DNA of 64,000 nt, taken from NCBI GenBank assembly GCA_037043455.1, contig JAWPHD010011441.1, positions 19,899-83,898 of the forward strand. Direction: 5' to 3'. A model generated the notes under the pieces. The model was not told the DNA's origin, ran no database searches, and worked only from the letters and a program-made list of their open reading frames with translations. The position numbers and the translations under genes were made by a program. This DNA comes from Cyrtodaria siliqua. Its lineage: Eukaryota > Mollusca > Bivalvia > Adapedonta > Hiatellidae. This document shows, in pieces, positions 34,264 through 44,299 of the stretch. Each line of letters begins with the position of its first letter. The first letter of the stretch is position 1.

Positions 34264-34272
34264 CTCTATATA

Positions 34273-34685
34273 TTCCAAGGAAATCCCAAGATGTTTAGCA
34301 AAAAAAAAGTTAGTTAGAGAAAGTACATAACTTTAATGTTGTAGACGTTTTAATCACAGTACACTTTGTAACAAGAAATCCATAAATGTTGAAGTTCCTT
34401 TTGAAAAATTGAGCCTGTTCAGTACTGTATTTAACGTAAAAAGTTTGCAAAAGTTTGCATCCCTAGTTTGCTAACATACTTGAGCCAAACGCATACTCTG
34501 TCAATAATGAAACATTGCAGGAATACTATTTGCTGAGTTACGTGTTGTTTTAGTATTTTTTCCGAAAGAAAAGATCTTACTTAGCCATTTACCATTCGAT
34601 TTATCATTAACAGCATCATATTGTAAATACTATATATAGCGGAAATTCCCGTGTCGCGTTTCTTTTTCCTTTCAGTATATATAGA
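34273..34685 (+). repeat. Dispersed ~420-bp repeat (copy 2)
   Basis: It matches 15222-15665 from TTCCAAGGAAATCCCAAGAT through TTGTAGACGTTTTAATCACA, GAGCCAAAC, and GCGGAAATTCCCG to TTTCAGTATAT. Neither copy has a recognisable coding frame. It is probably a non-autonomous transposon or a LINE 3' end. Confidence 0.65.
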
Positions 34686-34875
34686 TTATTGTAAACGTTA
34701 TTTTTTTCGGATTTGAAATAGTACAAGCATGTACAAATGTATGTTTATTGGTTTATTTTGGCAAGTTGAATCAGCTATATACTTGTAATTGTGCAATAAT
34801 TGAAAGATTTCTTAATATTTCTTTTTACGTAAAATAACAATAAAAGAGGATTTTTTAAGTGTATGTAATAGATAG

Positions 34876-34986
34876 AGTCTGGTCTCAGTGAGTTGGCTTA
34901 TTTAAACACCGAGATGGGCGTAGCCCACGAGGTGTTTAAATAACCTAAGCCCATCTCGGTGTTTAAATAACCAACGAGCTGAGACA
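34876..34986. mobile_element. Palindromic MITE with GTGTTTAAATAA arms
   Basis: GTCTGGTCTCAGTGAGTTGG and TTATTTAAACACCGAGATGG pair with their complements in the right half (GCCCATCTCGGTGTTTAAAT, CCAACGAGCTGAGAC). The half copy at 3730-3795 carries the same blocks. Confidence 0.65.
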
Positions 34987-35683
34987 GTACATCCGTACTC
35001 TAAATTTCAATATCTGGTAGTTGTAGTACGGTATAGCCACGTCCCTTTAGTTACCCGAAATTAAACGATTTAATGGTTTGCATTCATCAAAAGAAATGTC
35101 ACCGACCAAGCTACAATTAATGCTGTTGAATGGGTAATGTATGAGTTCTTTCTTTAATCAACATGTTATATTGTTTTAAATAAAATATACAGATGAATAC
35201 TCAACTTTCAACAAAACACGACACCGTCATTCGCAACATCTCGTACATCTCTTCGAAGCGGGATTCCAAAGAATGACGGGATTGGCCGAGTTTTCATGAT
35301 TGACGACACCGTATCGCTATACAGAATACCAAGTGTCGAAATTGAAAATTTGCAGTTCCGTTCATAAACAGTGACTCAATTCCTACTTTCGTTCTCCTAA
35401 CTACGTCAGTTATACATAAACAAAGACTAAGAAACAGAAATGTTCCCAATACATAATTCGGATTTTGACGTTTTGGTTAAAGCGTTTGTGATTTTTTCTC
35501 AATACCCTAAAAGGAATTTTACCGGAAAGCTTTGAAACTTGGCACTTATGTTCATTATCAGCACACACTGTTATATGACAAGAACCATATCTCAGCCATG
35601 TATTTTACTCACCCCCACCCCCACCCCACCACCTCGACCCCACCCCACTCCCCCCTTAGATTTATCAGTTACATGTTAATTTC
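34987..35683. other. No gene seen
   Basis: AT-rich with a CCCCCACCCC-rich patch at 35611-35655. No coding evidence. Confidence 0.45.
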
Positions 35684-35965
35684 GCAATTATTGTTTAAAA
35701 TTGAACGACAAACCGTGATGTGTTATAAGATAATTCACCGTAAACGATGTTCTATTTCTATTCTAATACCTAAAATGTGAAAATAACGCACACATCTGAA
35801 ATCTTTCGCATTGCTTTGCTTACTCTCCTAAAGTTGCAAACGTTACAGTGATATCTTTCGCATTGACTTGCTTATTCTCCTAACGTTGCAAACGTTACAG
35901 TGATATATCGCGGAATATAACGAGATATTTTTAACTAGGCTATATAGTGCGGGTGTATTATAATT
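35684..35965 (+). mobile_element. Partial copy of the 23.6-kb foldback MITE
   Basis: From ATTATTGTTTAAAATTGAAC to GTGCGGGTGTATTA it matches 23697-23985 closely, including the TCTTTCGCATTGCTTTGCTT block, and it has its own internal duplication of the CCTAACGTTGCAAACGTTAC unit. The left inverted arm is missing. Confidence 0.7.
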
Positions 35966-36592
35966 GTTTATATATTAAGGCAGTGAACGTTTGACTACAC
36001 AACACACATCTTTTGGTCAATTAAGTCATTTTATCATATAATAAAACGTATACCCCGAGGATATAACCGTTATGTTTAATAGCAGTAATTTCATGAGTTT
36101 GTTTAGAAAATAGACAGATCACGATGAGATACCTATCGTTGTCCCTAGCTTACGGCTAGTGTACTAAGTCGACATATTTTAAGTCGGTTTATATCTTGTA
36201 CCTGTCTATGGGCAGTACATGAGCAACTGGGGGGAAACATATATGCCAGTACAGTAAGTAAGTATGTATGTAAGTAAGTAAGTAAGTAAGTAAGTAAATC
36301 GTTTATTACATTGACATGTGCATAAAGTGACAAACAAGTACATACATAAAATGAAAGAGCACCCGGCCCAATGGGCCTATAAGTCACTGTCAATGATAAA
36401 TATTTGACAAAATACATGGTTCACATGAAAATACAAAAGTGTATCAAATTAATGATGCTGTAATAAATATGACGGTAAAGTGAATATTACACATTAAATA
36501 TAATTTCTCCTTCATAAGAATGCTTTTATCAAGCACTTTGAAACTTTTCTGGAATAAGTACATGTGTGATGCATGTATGACCATTCAGTCTT
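35966..36592. other. No gene seen
   Basis: Unassigned sequence around the AAGT microsatellite. ATTGACATGTGCATAAAGTG to GCACCCGGCCCAATGGGCC (36310-36380) resembles repeat sequence also hinted at 28030-28090 (CCCATGGGGCCGGGTG) in complement. Confidence 0.35.
36251..36298 (+). repeat. (AAGT)n microsatellite
   Basis: GTAAGTAAGTATGTATGTAA followed by further AAGT units; a short tract of the same motif family as at 28155, in complement. Confidence 0.9.
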
Positions 36593-36878
36593 GTGGTAAG
36601 AAAATAATCGGACGAAAACAAAGTCGATGCAATACAAACGCAATCCGTTCGACAGAAACTGATTTCATTACGTGCAAAGTGAAACGGTACAACTGCCTTT
36701 TTATCATACATCCAGTAATTATGTAGGGGAAATAACCCTGCAAGTTATTTGGCAAATATCGACAGTGTTGCCGCCATCGAACTGTTTCACTTTACACGTA
36801 ATGAAGTCTGTTTCTGTCGAACGGGTTGTGGTTGCATTGCACCGACTTTGTTTTCGTCCGATTATTTTACTTACCACC
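36593..36878. mobile_element. Foldback with ~92-bp arms
   Basis: GGTAAGAAAATAATCGGACG through CGTGCAAAGTGAAAC (36596-36685) is inverted as GTTTCACTTTACACGTAATG through CGTCCGATTATTTTACTTACC (36784-36876), around a ~98-bp loop. Open frames across it mirror one another and are not coding. Confidence 0.65.
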
Positions 36879-37429
36879 AGACTAAATGTGTTTGCGTTAC
36901 ACAGATTCATATTGCATCATACTGATTTACTTTGTTGTATATTATTTCACATGTTGGGATTTGTTCTACTAGGGAACAAATACTAATTATTTCAGGGGGT
37001 GGAAATCAGAGGTTATTATGAACGTGTAATTCTAACGCGTACACCTCTTTACAGTGTCCGCCATTGGGTCAGTATAGATCTGTTTTTGTGTTCTGAAAAT
37101 CGGTATTTAATTGTTATCTCCAAACTACTTGTTGATAATACGCATCAAATAATATGAATAAGGCACTGCCTCATGGCGAGCGTCGGTTTAAGTAAATAAA
37201 ATGGTTACATTGTGTAATATTACTCATACTGTAATACCTTATAACATAGGGATTTTCTAAACCCAACTCAGTTGCTCCGTTCTAAGGGACACACAAAAAA
37301 CGCAACCCACTACTATTCACATACAAACTTTGCGATCATCACATAAAAAAACTTAATTCACCAAATCATTTAAGCATAACTATTCGAAATCGAAATGGGG
37401 ATCTACACATTATATATATATCTTTATTT
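36879..37429. other. No gene seen
   Basis: Unassigned AT-rich sequence with no long frames. Confidence 0.45.
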
Positions 37430-38335
37430 CCTCCATATTGAAGATTCACATATATAAGTACAAACACTACAAAGTTACACTTACACGTAATAACCATGTA
37501 TATAAAATGAACAAGAACATATTTACAAGTATATTTAAAAAGTTACCTGATTTTATAGTTATTTCAAACTAATATAGAGTCTCAAGTAAATGATAATAGA
37601 TTAAAGAAGTGATACTTCTCAAAACTGCTAACTACACCGCTCACGTTTTGGGTTATATATATCGATGGGTTGAATGTTTTTCAATAAAATAAAAAGGAAA
37701 TACCAATTCAATCATTTTTACATCATTTCATTTATTTTTTTCATGGGCAATGCTAGAACTAAACCACAATAAGCAATTACAAACGACCCATGTAAACACT
37801 AAAGTCACACTTTTCCCATATCTACATGTAGATATGGGAAAAGTGTGACTTTAGTGTTTACATGGGTCGTTTGTAATTGCTTATTGTGGTATAGTTCTAG
37901 CATTGCCCATGAAAAAAATTAAATGAAATGATGTAAAAATGATTGAATTGGTATTTCCTTTTTATTTTATTGAAAAACATTCAACCCATCGATATATATA
38001 ACCCAAAACGTAGCGGTGTAGTTAGCAGTTTTGAGAAGTGTACATCAACGATAAATGGCAAAGAGCATACTTCAGCAATTGGTGGTCATTAGAAAAACCT
38101 TATCGAAACGAAATTACAAGATTAATCAGACCCATTTAAGTACGCATAGATCTGCCTCCTGCTACATTACCACAACACACTTACAATATATAATTCATTA
38201 ATACAATATAATGTATAAATCTAGATAATTAGAAGATTTAAACAAAACACGCTTTATATTATATATTAATACGCAAAACACGCACTATTTTAAACATGTA
38301 GAATATCAAATAGCACTGCAAGGTGCTGTGACAAC
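37430..38335 (-). mobile_element. 5'-truncated copy of the adjacent LINE, split by a palindromic MITE
   Basis: This segment matches the 3' UTR of the full copy in the same orientation (37500-37600 and 38095-38150). At about 38305-38335 it seems to keep the last ORF2 codons in damaged form. It ends near an AT-rich TATATATATCTTTATTTCC tract at about 37420. A palindromic TA-flanked element (37615-38040) is inserted into it. The two LINE copies therefore lie head-to-tail. Confidence 0.7.
37615..38040. mobile_element. Palindromic MITE, TA target (copy 1)
   Basis: The element is an almost perfect inverted repeat of two ~210-bp arms meeting at CCCATATCTACATGTAGATA. The right terminus reads CAGTTTTGAGAAGTG followed by TA. 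The left terminus has lost the first two bases (CTTCTCAAAACTG preceded by TA). The TA flanks suggest a Tc1/mariner-type target preference. It carries no credible coding frame. Confidence 0.85.
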
Positions 38336-38424
38336 ACTATAAAATGAACGTGAACCTATGTACAAATAACTTTACAAAGTTACCTGATTTTATAGTTCTT
38401 TTAAACTATTGAGTCTCGAGACAT

Positions 38425-38590
38425 ACATGTATATATACAATGAATATACATATACGCATACACATATATATACATACACATACATATACAAATATATATA
38501 CACATATACACATACACATACACACACATATACATACACATATATACATACATACATACACATATATGTATATATATACATACGTATATG
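38425..38590 (+). repeat. (CA/TA)n microsatellite in the LINE 3' UTR
   Basis: Mixed ACATAT and ACACAC units. It belongs to the 3' UTR of the full LINE copy and is absent from the truncated relative. Confidence 0.85.
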
Positions 38591-38740
38591 ACAAAGAACA
38601 TACTTCAGTAAAAGGTGGTCATTAGAAAAACCTTGTCGAAACGAAATTACAAGATTAATCAGACCCATTTATGTACGTATATTTCTGGCATTTACTTCCT
38701 TGCCCCAACACACTTTTATTTTAACATGCAGTAATATCGA

Positions 38741-41700
38741 TTATATCGCATTGTGCTGTGACCACATCAGACTAACATATATTATAGACATTTCTAAAAA
38801 GTTAATATCGTCATCTTTGAGCAAACGTTCTAATTCATCACATGGTGCGCCTAACATAACACCAAGTCTCGCATATGAATCCAAGTTAGTTATAAAATGC
38901 CAAACAGGAAAACCAAATGCTACCTTCAGGTCATACATAAATTTGCATCTGTATTCACATAAATAAACGCATTCAAACATAGAATGGTTAACATAACATC
39001 TATATAAGGCACCGCACTTTGAACAAAGCTTTTCAGTTTGAAACGAGCAAAGCATAGACACCATGTTTATGACATTTCTGCAGCTGCTCATCAGTTTTGT
39101 GTTATTACGACACATTCTCCATATTGGACTCTCGTTAAACACTGGGTGGACACTGTGAAACTCAAAAAGATCTGGATCGTTTGTCCGCATATACCATAAA
39201 TATTCTTCGCGCTCTTTAACTCGCCGATTTATTTCTCGCTTCCAAACATATTTTGAAGGGAATACACCATTTTCAATATAATTTTCTAATATGTCAAATA
39301 AGCCATATTTCATCAGTACTGGTACAATATCGTGTACATACCCTTTCTGCGTATTTTCCGTCTGATTAAAATTGGAGCATAGTCTAAATAAAAATAAGTC
39401 TTTAATTCGAGAATGAATTTTCAGCCGACATAACTGACCAAGCAAAATGAGTTTTTTCTTATCAATTTCTGATTCAATTGAGTACGCACCAAGTAGTCCT
39501 AACGCAATGACTGTTCTTGTTCTCTTTCTCATGCCTTGAATATGTTTAATACAAAATCTGTGACATCTTTCTAAAAAGAGAATGTCACTTTCTTTGAGAG
39601 AGTACCACATCTCACATCCAAATAATCCTTTGGGAAGCACAATAGACTTATATATTTTCCTAGATGTAAATGGATGCAGCCCACCCTCCCGGTATATACC
39701 ACTGCATTCGAGGCTTAAAAGAGTTCCCTTAATCCTTGCATTTGCTTCTTTCAAATTGTCTTCATGCTTCATGTATTTATCAAAGCGCACGCCAAGATGG
39801 TTATATGATGTTACTTCATTTATATTGTCATTGCCAATTTTCCAGATCCTTTTTGACTTTAGAAACTTAGACTTAGTTTCATTGCACACAATTACAGCAG
39901 ACTTGGAAGCATTATATTCGTAACCCCAACGGCAAGAGTAGTCGTAGCAAATGTTTATTAATCTGTCCATACCAAGTTTTGTTAAAGAAAGGAGTGTCAT
40001 GTCATCGGCTGCCACGGTACAAGGAATAGATATTCCGCGAATATTCAAACCAAATCTTGAAACTTCAATCTCCTTGATTAGACCATCAATGTAGCATAAA
40101 TACAAAAACGGAGAGCTCACGCCACCTTGTCTGGTACCGATATTAACTGAGAATGTTTCTGACTTGTATCCCTTGTAGATAACACAGCTTTCAAGATTAG
40201 TATGAAGGTCAACGAATGCTTTCCAAGTACTTAGTTTCATCCCCATGTCATTTAGTTTGTAAAAAAGTCCAGAATGCCATACTTTATCAAAAGCTGTTTT
40301 TACATCAAAGAAGCACACATATAATGGACTTCCTTCCTCCTTCGTAATATGTACGCATTCACGAAGTAAAAATGACGTCATGAGGCTACCTATTCCACTC
40401 TGAAAACCTCCTTGCAGTGGGTTCACTTGTATATCAGATTCTGTCTTGACACGGTGTAGTAATAATCTTTCGTACAGTTTTAAAATGTTTGAAGATAACG
40501 TAATTGCACGGTAGCTGCTTGGATCTTCTTTTTTTTTGCGACCACCTTTATACAGTGTGATAATCAATCCCGATTTCATCGCGTTAGGAGTGTAAGAATA
40601 ACAATACATTAAGTTCATGAGATGAAGCAATACCCTGTTTAACTCATTCCCTCCGTATTGCAAGTGCTCATTATAGATAGAGTCACTGGAACATGCTTTT
40701 CCTTTTTTTAAATGCATTAGTTCTTCGTTATATTCTTCCTGTGTGAATGGGATAAACGGATCGTTTTCAGTGCTGCGTTGTTTGAGAACATCAACATGAG
40801 ATTCAATAGTTTGTCGGAATTCTAAATTGAATGAAGGCTTAATAACATCTGTATATAGTTCATCAAAGAACAATCCCCATTGTTCTGCTATTGATTTTGC
40901 ATTTCGGTATATCTTATTGTTGAACTTCATTTCAGAGCTTGTATGCATTTTGTCTTTGTTTTTCCTTGCCGCTATTAGCTTCCAGAAATACCCTGCGTCC
41001 ACTTCAGCGGCGTTATCGATGTCTTCGTTCAGCGAATTTAGATATGTTTCTGAAGAAACCCTAAGATGTTTACGAAACGACCTTTTGGCGTCCTTGTACC
41101 TAGTATACGCAATATGTGCGTCATCCCTTGGTCTGCCATTCTCAATCCACAATTTCCTCAAATGTCGCATACTAGAATGTAACTCTTTGAGAGCGCTATT
41201 CCAATACGGCTTTAAATAGTGTCTAAACTTAGCTCGTTTAAAACTTTTCTCTGAAGCTTTAACTACATCAGAACAGATATCACAATACATGTTATCAATA
41301 CACAATCTAGCCTCAACAATTGTAGTTGGTGGACAGTACACACGATATTTTAACATACAACTCAATTCATTTGTATACGATACAATTTCGTCATTTGTAA
41401 CGTTTTTCCACTTAACTGTTTTACGAAAATTATCTGTCGTTCTACTTAAATAATCAACATGTGGCAATCTGAAGGCACAAACTAAAGGTCTATGATTTGA
41501 AACATTCAAAGAATTGTCATCTAAAATAGCACAACCAACAATCAAGTCTATCATATCGGTTGGCATTAAAATATGATCTATTGAAGACTCATTTCCACCA
41601 TTATATGAGACAAATGAGGAATGTGCACCTTCACAGAGCGGTAATGTATTGACTGCTACAAGGTTATTGTAGATTAAAAAGTTATTCAAGTAATCACTTC

Positions 41701-42274
41701 TTTTGTCACTGTATCTAATAACATTATCACCCTGCAAATGAGCATTAAAATCACCAAGGAGTATAACTTTTCCCTTTTGCTCATGTATAGAAATGATTTC
41801 ATTTACCTTTTCAACATAGTCAACAAATAGTTTGTGAGGAAGGTTACTACTAGGAAAGTAGACTTGCACAATTGTCAATAAACTTTCATTAGGTAACTGT
41901 ATTTGTATGCCTACGAGTCTGTCATCATCAAATAAAACGGGGCTCACAAAATCATTTAATTGTCTTTTCCATATTATAGCTACACCACCCTTGCCATACC
42001 TCCGATTTTCTTCGGGTCTTGAATTATCTGAGACACTTAGACTAACGTAATCTCTATGAATCGAGTCTAAGAAGTGACTGTCCCTTTCTAAAAGCCAATG
42101 TTCCGAGAGACCACAAATATCTATGTTACTTTCAACTAATACATTACTTAAATAGTAACTGCTTGACATAATGCCAGTCGCATTCCAAGTCATGATATTT
42201 AATGTATGCATTGTGAAAATATGGAGGTACAGAAAGAGCAATATTAGTGACACCATTGTGTAAACGAAAAACAT
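38741..42274 (-). CDS. Non-LTR retrotransposon ORF2: APE endonuclease + reverse transcriptase (1177 aa)
   Basis: The frame is intact. The endonuclease motifs are N31 (WNATGI), E58 (SEHW), GDFNAH at 174-179, SIDHIL at 231-236 and SNHRPL at 259-264 (the last is usually S-D-H). The reverse transcriptase has SYRAITLSS (588-595), motif A FFDVKTAFDKVWH (655-667), motif B GTRQGGVSSP (713-722), motif C AADD (755-758, where most families have F/YADD), and YNHLGV (824-829). A C-terminal zinc-knuckle-like CSKC...NHSMFEC follows. No RNase H domain is evident. The protein nicks target DNA and primes reverse transcription of element RNA. The first 21 residues are hydrophobic, so the real start may be Met22 (MHTLNIMTWN). 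I assign it to the APE-bearing non-LTR group without naming a clade. Confidence 0.93.
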   Translation of the reverse strand: MFFVYTMVSLILLFLYLHIFTMHTLNIMTWNATGIMSSSYYLSNVLVESNIDICGLSEHWLLERDSHFLDSIHRDYVSLSVSDNSRPEENRRYGKGGVAIIWKRQLNDFVSPVLFDDDRLVGIQIQLPNESLLTIVQVYFPSSNLPHKLFVDYVEKVNEIISIHEQKGKVILLGDFNAHLQGDNVIRYSDKRSDYLNNFLIYNNLVAVNTLPLCEGAHSSFVSYNGGNESSIDHILMPTDMIDLIVGCAILDDNSLNVSNHRPLVCAFRLPHVDYLSRTTDNFRKTVKWKNVTNDEIVSYTNELSCMLKYRVYCPPTTIVEARLCIDNMYCDICSDVVKASEKSFKRAKFRHYLKPYWNSALKELHSSMRHLRKLWIENGRPRDDAHIAYTRYKDAKRSFRKHLRVSSETYLNSLNEDIDNAAEVDAGYFWKLIAARKNKDKMHTSSEMKFNNKIYRNAKSIAEQWGLFFDELYTDVIKPSFNLEFRQTIESHVDVLKQRSTENDPFIPFTQEEYNEELMHLKKGKACSSDSIYNEHLQYGGNELNRVLLHLMNLMYCYSYTPNAMKSGLIITLYKGGRKKKEDPSSYRAITLSSNILKLYERLLLHRVKTESDIQVNPLQGGFQSGIGSLMTSFLLRECVHITKEEGSPLYVCFFDVKTAFDKVWHSGLFYKLNDMGMKLSTWKAFVDLHTNLESCVIYKGYKSETFSVNIGTRQGGVSSPFLYLCYIDGLIKEIEVSRFGLNIRGISIPCTVAADDMTLLSLTKLGMDRLINICYDYSCRWGYEYNASKSAVIVCNETKSKFLKSKRIWKIGNDNINEVTSYNHLGVRFDKYMKHEDNLKEANARIKGTLLSLECSGIYREGGLHPFTSRKIYKSIVLPKGLFGCEMWYSLKESDILFLERCHRFCIKHIQGMRKRTRTVIALGLLGAYSIESEIDKKKLILLGQLCRLKIHSRIKDLFLFRLCSNFNQTENTQKGYVHDIVPVLMKYGLFDILENYIENGVFPSKYVWKREINRRVKEREEYLWYMRTNDPDLFEFHSVHPVFNESPIWRMCRNNTKLMSSCRNVINMVSMLCSFQTEKLCSKCGALYRCYVNHSMFECVYLCEYRCKFMYDLKVAFGFPVWHFITNLDSYARLGVMLGAPCDELERLLKDDDINFLEMSIIYVSLMWSQHNAI

Positions 42275-42294
42275 GCAATAGAACGTGAATTTGT

Positions 42295-43254
42295 CTAAAC
42301 AAATGCTTCATTGTCAGAGTCACCAAAACGATGGTTTTGGTCCCCAAAACGATGGTTTTGGTCCCATCGGTTAGTGGGATGATTATCATAGTTGTGTTCT
42401 CTTCTTTTTCTGTATGCGTTCCTGGTCACCCAAGGTCTGCACTCGACATGGCGTGGCCAAAACCCCTCAAATGTAACCATGTCAATGTTTTCATCAACTT
42501 CAACGTTGAGTCTGATCGTAACGCCGTAACTATCACGAATGGGATAAATAGTTACCCACGTGACAGTAACACCCCTTCTTTTACAATATCTAATGAGTTT
42601 GTCTTCTGTTATACTCGATTTAAAACCGCTTACATGATAACGTTTCACTTTACGTTTTACATAAACCGAAAAGTCTTCGTCGTCATTGTTATCTGTATCA
42701 TTGAATTGTTGATGACTTCTGTCATCGGAATCGAAATGGTTTGTACTATTCTGTTTTTTGCCGGAATATGGAGCACTGTTCACTACGACCGGGATGGGAT
42801 TTCCTTTTTCGGCGTGGAGCGTATTCTCTTGATGTCCCACATTCGCTCTTCTGCTTTTAAGTGGTAATACAGTGGCTGGTGTGTTGGCCTGTTGTGTTTT
42901 GTGAACAGGAAGATTTAATACAACTTCTGCAAAGCTAAGTATAGACTTTTCTTTGGAGGCGGTTGCCGTGTAACCCGAAGGTCTTTGTATATCCTTGACT
43001 GTAGACGAGGCAGTAGCAACATATGCTTTGTCGAACATATCGTGACCCTGATCTCTTTTATTGGAAGAGTCAGATATTGCAGCACTGTTATTGTTTCCTT
43101 CTGTGCATGAGAATCTGTCGTGCTTTGTTCCACTAAGCGTCGTTTGATCTTGTACTTGTTTTGTAAAATCAGTACTGCATTTTTCCAGTTTATGTACGCG
43201 TTTCGTCAAAGCTGAAAGCTTATCCATATCGCCATTGAATTGCGAAGCGTCCAA
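42295..43254 (-). CDS. Non-LTR retrotransposon ORF1 (RNA-binding, RRM-like; 319 aa)
   Basis: This frame ends 20 bases upstream of the ORF2 Met, the usual two-ORF arrangement. The N-terminus has a short heptad-like helix (DKLSALTKRVHKLEK), the middle is low-complexity and polar, and residues about 200-290 look like an RRM/ORF1p nucleic-acid-binding fold (RYHVSGFKSSITEDKLIRYC, then VTIRLNV). By family analogy it would coat the element RNA. The extreme C-terminus contains a tandem duplication (NHRFGDQ repeated), which is a 21-bp repeat at about 42321-42362. There are no internal stops. The chosen Met is the first in frame; a downstream Met is possible. Confidence 0.75.
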   Translation of the reverse strand: MDASQFNGDMDKLSALTKRVHKLEKCSTDFTKQVQDQTTLSGTKHDRFSCTEGNNNSAAISDSSNKRDQGHDMFDKAYVATASSTVKDIQRPSGYTATASKEKSILSFAEVVLNLPVHKTQQANTPATVLPLKSRRANVGHQENTLHAEKGNPIPVVVNSAPYSGKKQNSTNHFDSDDRSHQQFNDTDNNDDEDFSVYVKRKVKRYHVSGFKSSITEDKLIRYCKRRGVTVTWVTIYPIRDSYGVTIRLNVEVDENIDMVTFEGFWPRHVECRPWVTRNAYRKRREHNYDNHPTNRWDQNHRFGDQNHRFGDSDNEAFV

Positions 43255-43290
43255 TTTTAGCTTAATGTCGTCGGCAATGATATTAATGTC

Positions 43291-43495
43291 TGTGGTCTAG
43301 TGGGAGAGCGTTGGACCCATGATCCAAAAGTCGTGAGTTTGGTTCCCGCCATTGCGTTGTGTCCCTGAGCAAGACACTTTATCTGCGTTGCTTAGTACTG
43401 GTTCTACCCAGGAAGACATCGAGAGTGATTCAAATAAGTTCATAGTCTCAGCTTTCGTTACAATCGATGTAAAATAAATAAGTTTAAACTAAATA
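43291..43495 (+). mobile_element. tRNA-derived SINE (family 2, CAT-anticodon-like head)
   Basis: The head has an A-box-like TGGTCTAGTGGGAGAG, an anticodon stem TTGGA/TCCAA with loop CCCATGA, and a degenerate B-box GAGTTTGGTTCCC. The block TGTCCCTGAGCAAGACACTT follows, which resembles a central domain seen in several animal SINEs. It shares TACTGGTTCTACCCAGGA with family 1. The tail is AT-rich. It abuts the 5' end of the LINE. Confidence 0.65.
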
Positions 43496-44050
43496 AAACC
43501 AAGCACTGCAGTGTGATTTCCATTGTAATGTTGGCAGGGCTTTTACCCACTAAAAATTGTGAAGACTCCCGACCCTAGCCTGGTCATTTTGGTGGAGAAA
43601 AAAAAGCGCGAAAACTGCCTAATTTGTGGAAAAAAGTATTGAATACATGCATTGTTTTTGTGGGAGCAGGATAATATGAAACATTTTAGATACACTTTCT
43701 TCTATGAACATATCCAGAACAAAACAATATTGAACAAGTTAAGTGGCGGAAATGTTTTCCAAAATAAATTAAATAATCATCATGATATTAAATAATAAAT
43801 AAAAGAAATAAATTAATAATAATAATTGTGAAGCAAATCGGCCACAGTTGTGAAAAAAATTACTTAAATAGTGAGTAAGTGTCAGGTGAACTTGAATAAG
43901 CATGATCAGTATAATTATGTATGCATACTTTTTTTTATGAGACTTCTCAGGATGATCCAATCTATTCCTATTTCCTAAATGTAAAAGCCTTCACTTAGCA
44001 GCAATGATCAGGTAGGAAGGAATAGGAATGAATTGTTTCATGTGATACTG
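43496..44050. other. No gene seen
   Basis: AT-rich spacer between two SINEs, with ATTAATAATAATAATTG-type low-complexity sequence at 43795-43830. Confidence 0.5.
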
Positions 44051-44299
44051 AATGTTGCGTTGTAAACCTTCTCGCCTCTCACCGCTGCAGGTTCGAATCC
44101 CACTGGGAGCTCGAATTGTGAGGATGTGTCGATCCTTACGAATGGCGGGAGGTGTATAGTACTGGTTCTATAGTACTGGTTGTACCCAGGACAAGTGGGT
44201 GGTCTGCCTCCACCACCCAAAAAACAACCGTCATATATAACCTAACATGTGTTGAAAATGACGTAAAACACAATACAAACAAACAAACAAACAAACAAA
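44051..44299 (+). mobile_element. tRNA-derived SINE (family 1), lacking A-box
   Basis: It begins within the head (GTTGCGTTGTAAACCTTC), has B-box AGGTTCGAATCCCACTGGGA, an internal duplication of TAGTACTGGTT, the body and a (CAAA)n tail. Confidence 0.85.

Larger units (their letters stand above)
38340..43290 (-). mobile_element. Near full-length non-LTR retrotransposon (LINE)
   Basis: The element includes a short 5' leader (about 43255-43290), ORF1, ORF2 and a ~400-bp 3' UTR (38740-38340) that contains a CA/TA-rich microsatellite at 38425-38590. Both ORFs are open, which suggests a recent insertion. The 3' UTR is recognisable because a second copy lies just beyond it, sharing AAGATTAATCAGACCCATTT and TTACCTGATTTTATAGTT. 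No target-site duplication was identified with confidence. The 5' boundary is set by a SINE head beginning at about 43291. Confidence 0.8.

Noticed and set aside
43297..43360. Candidate tRNA-Met gene
   Set aside because: The anticodon stem is perfect, but U33 is replaced, the B-box is degenerate, and a SINE body follows.
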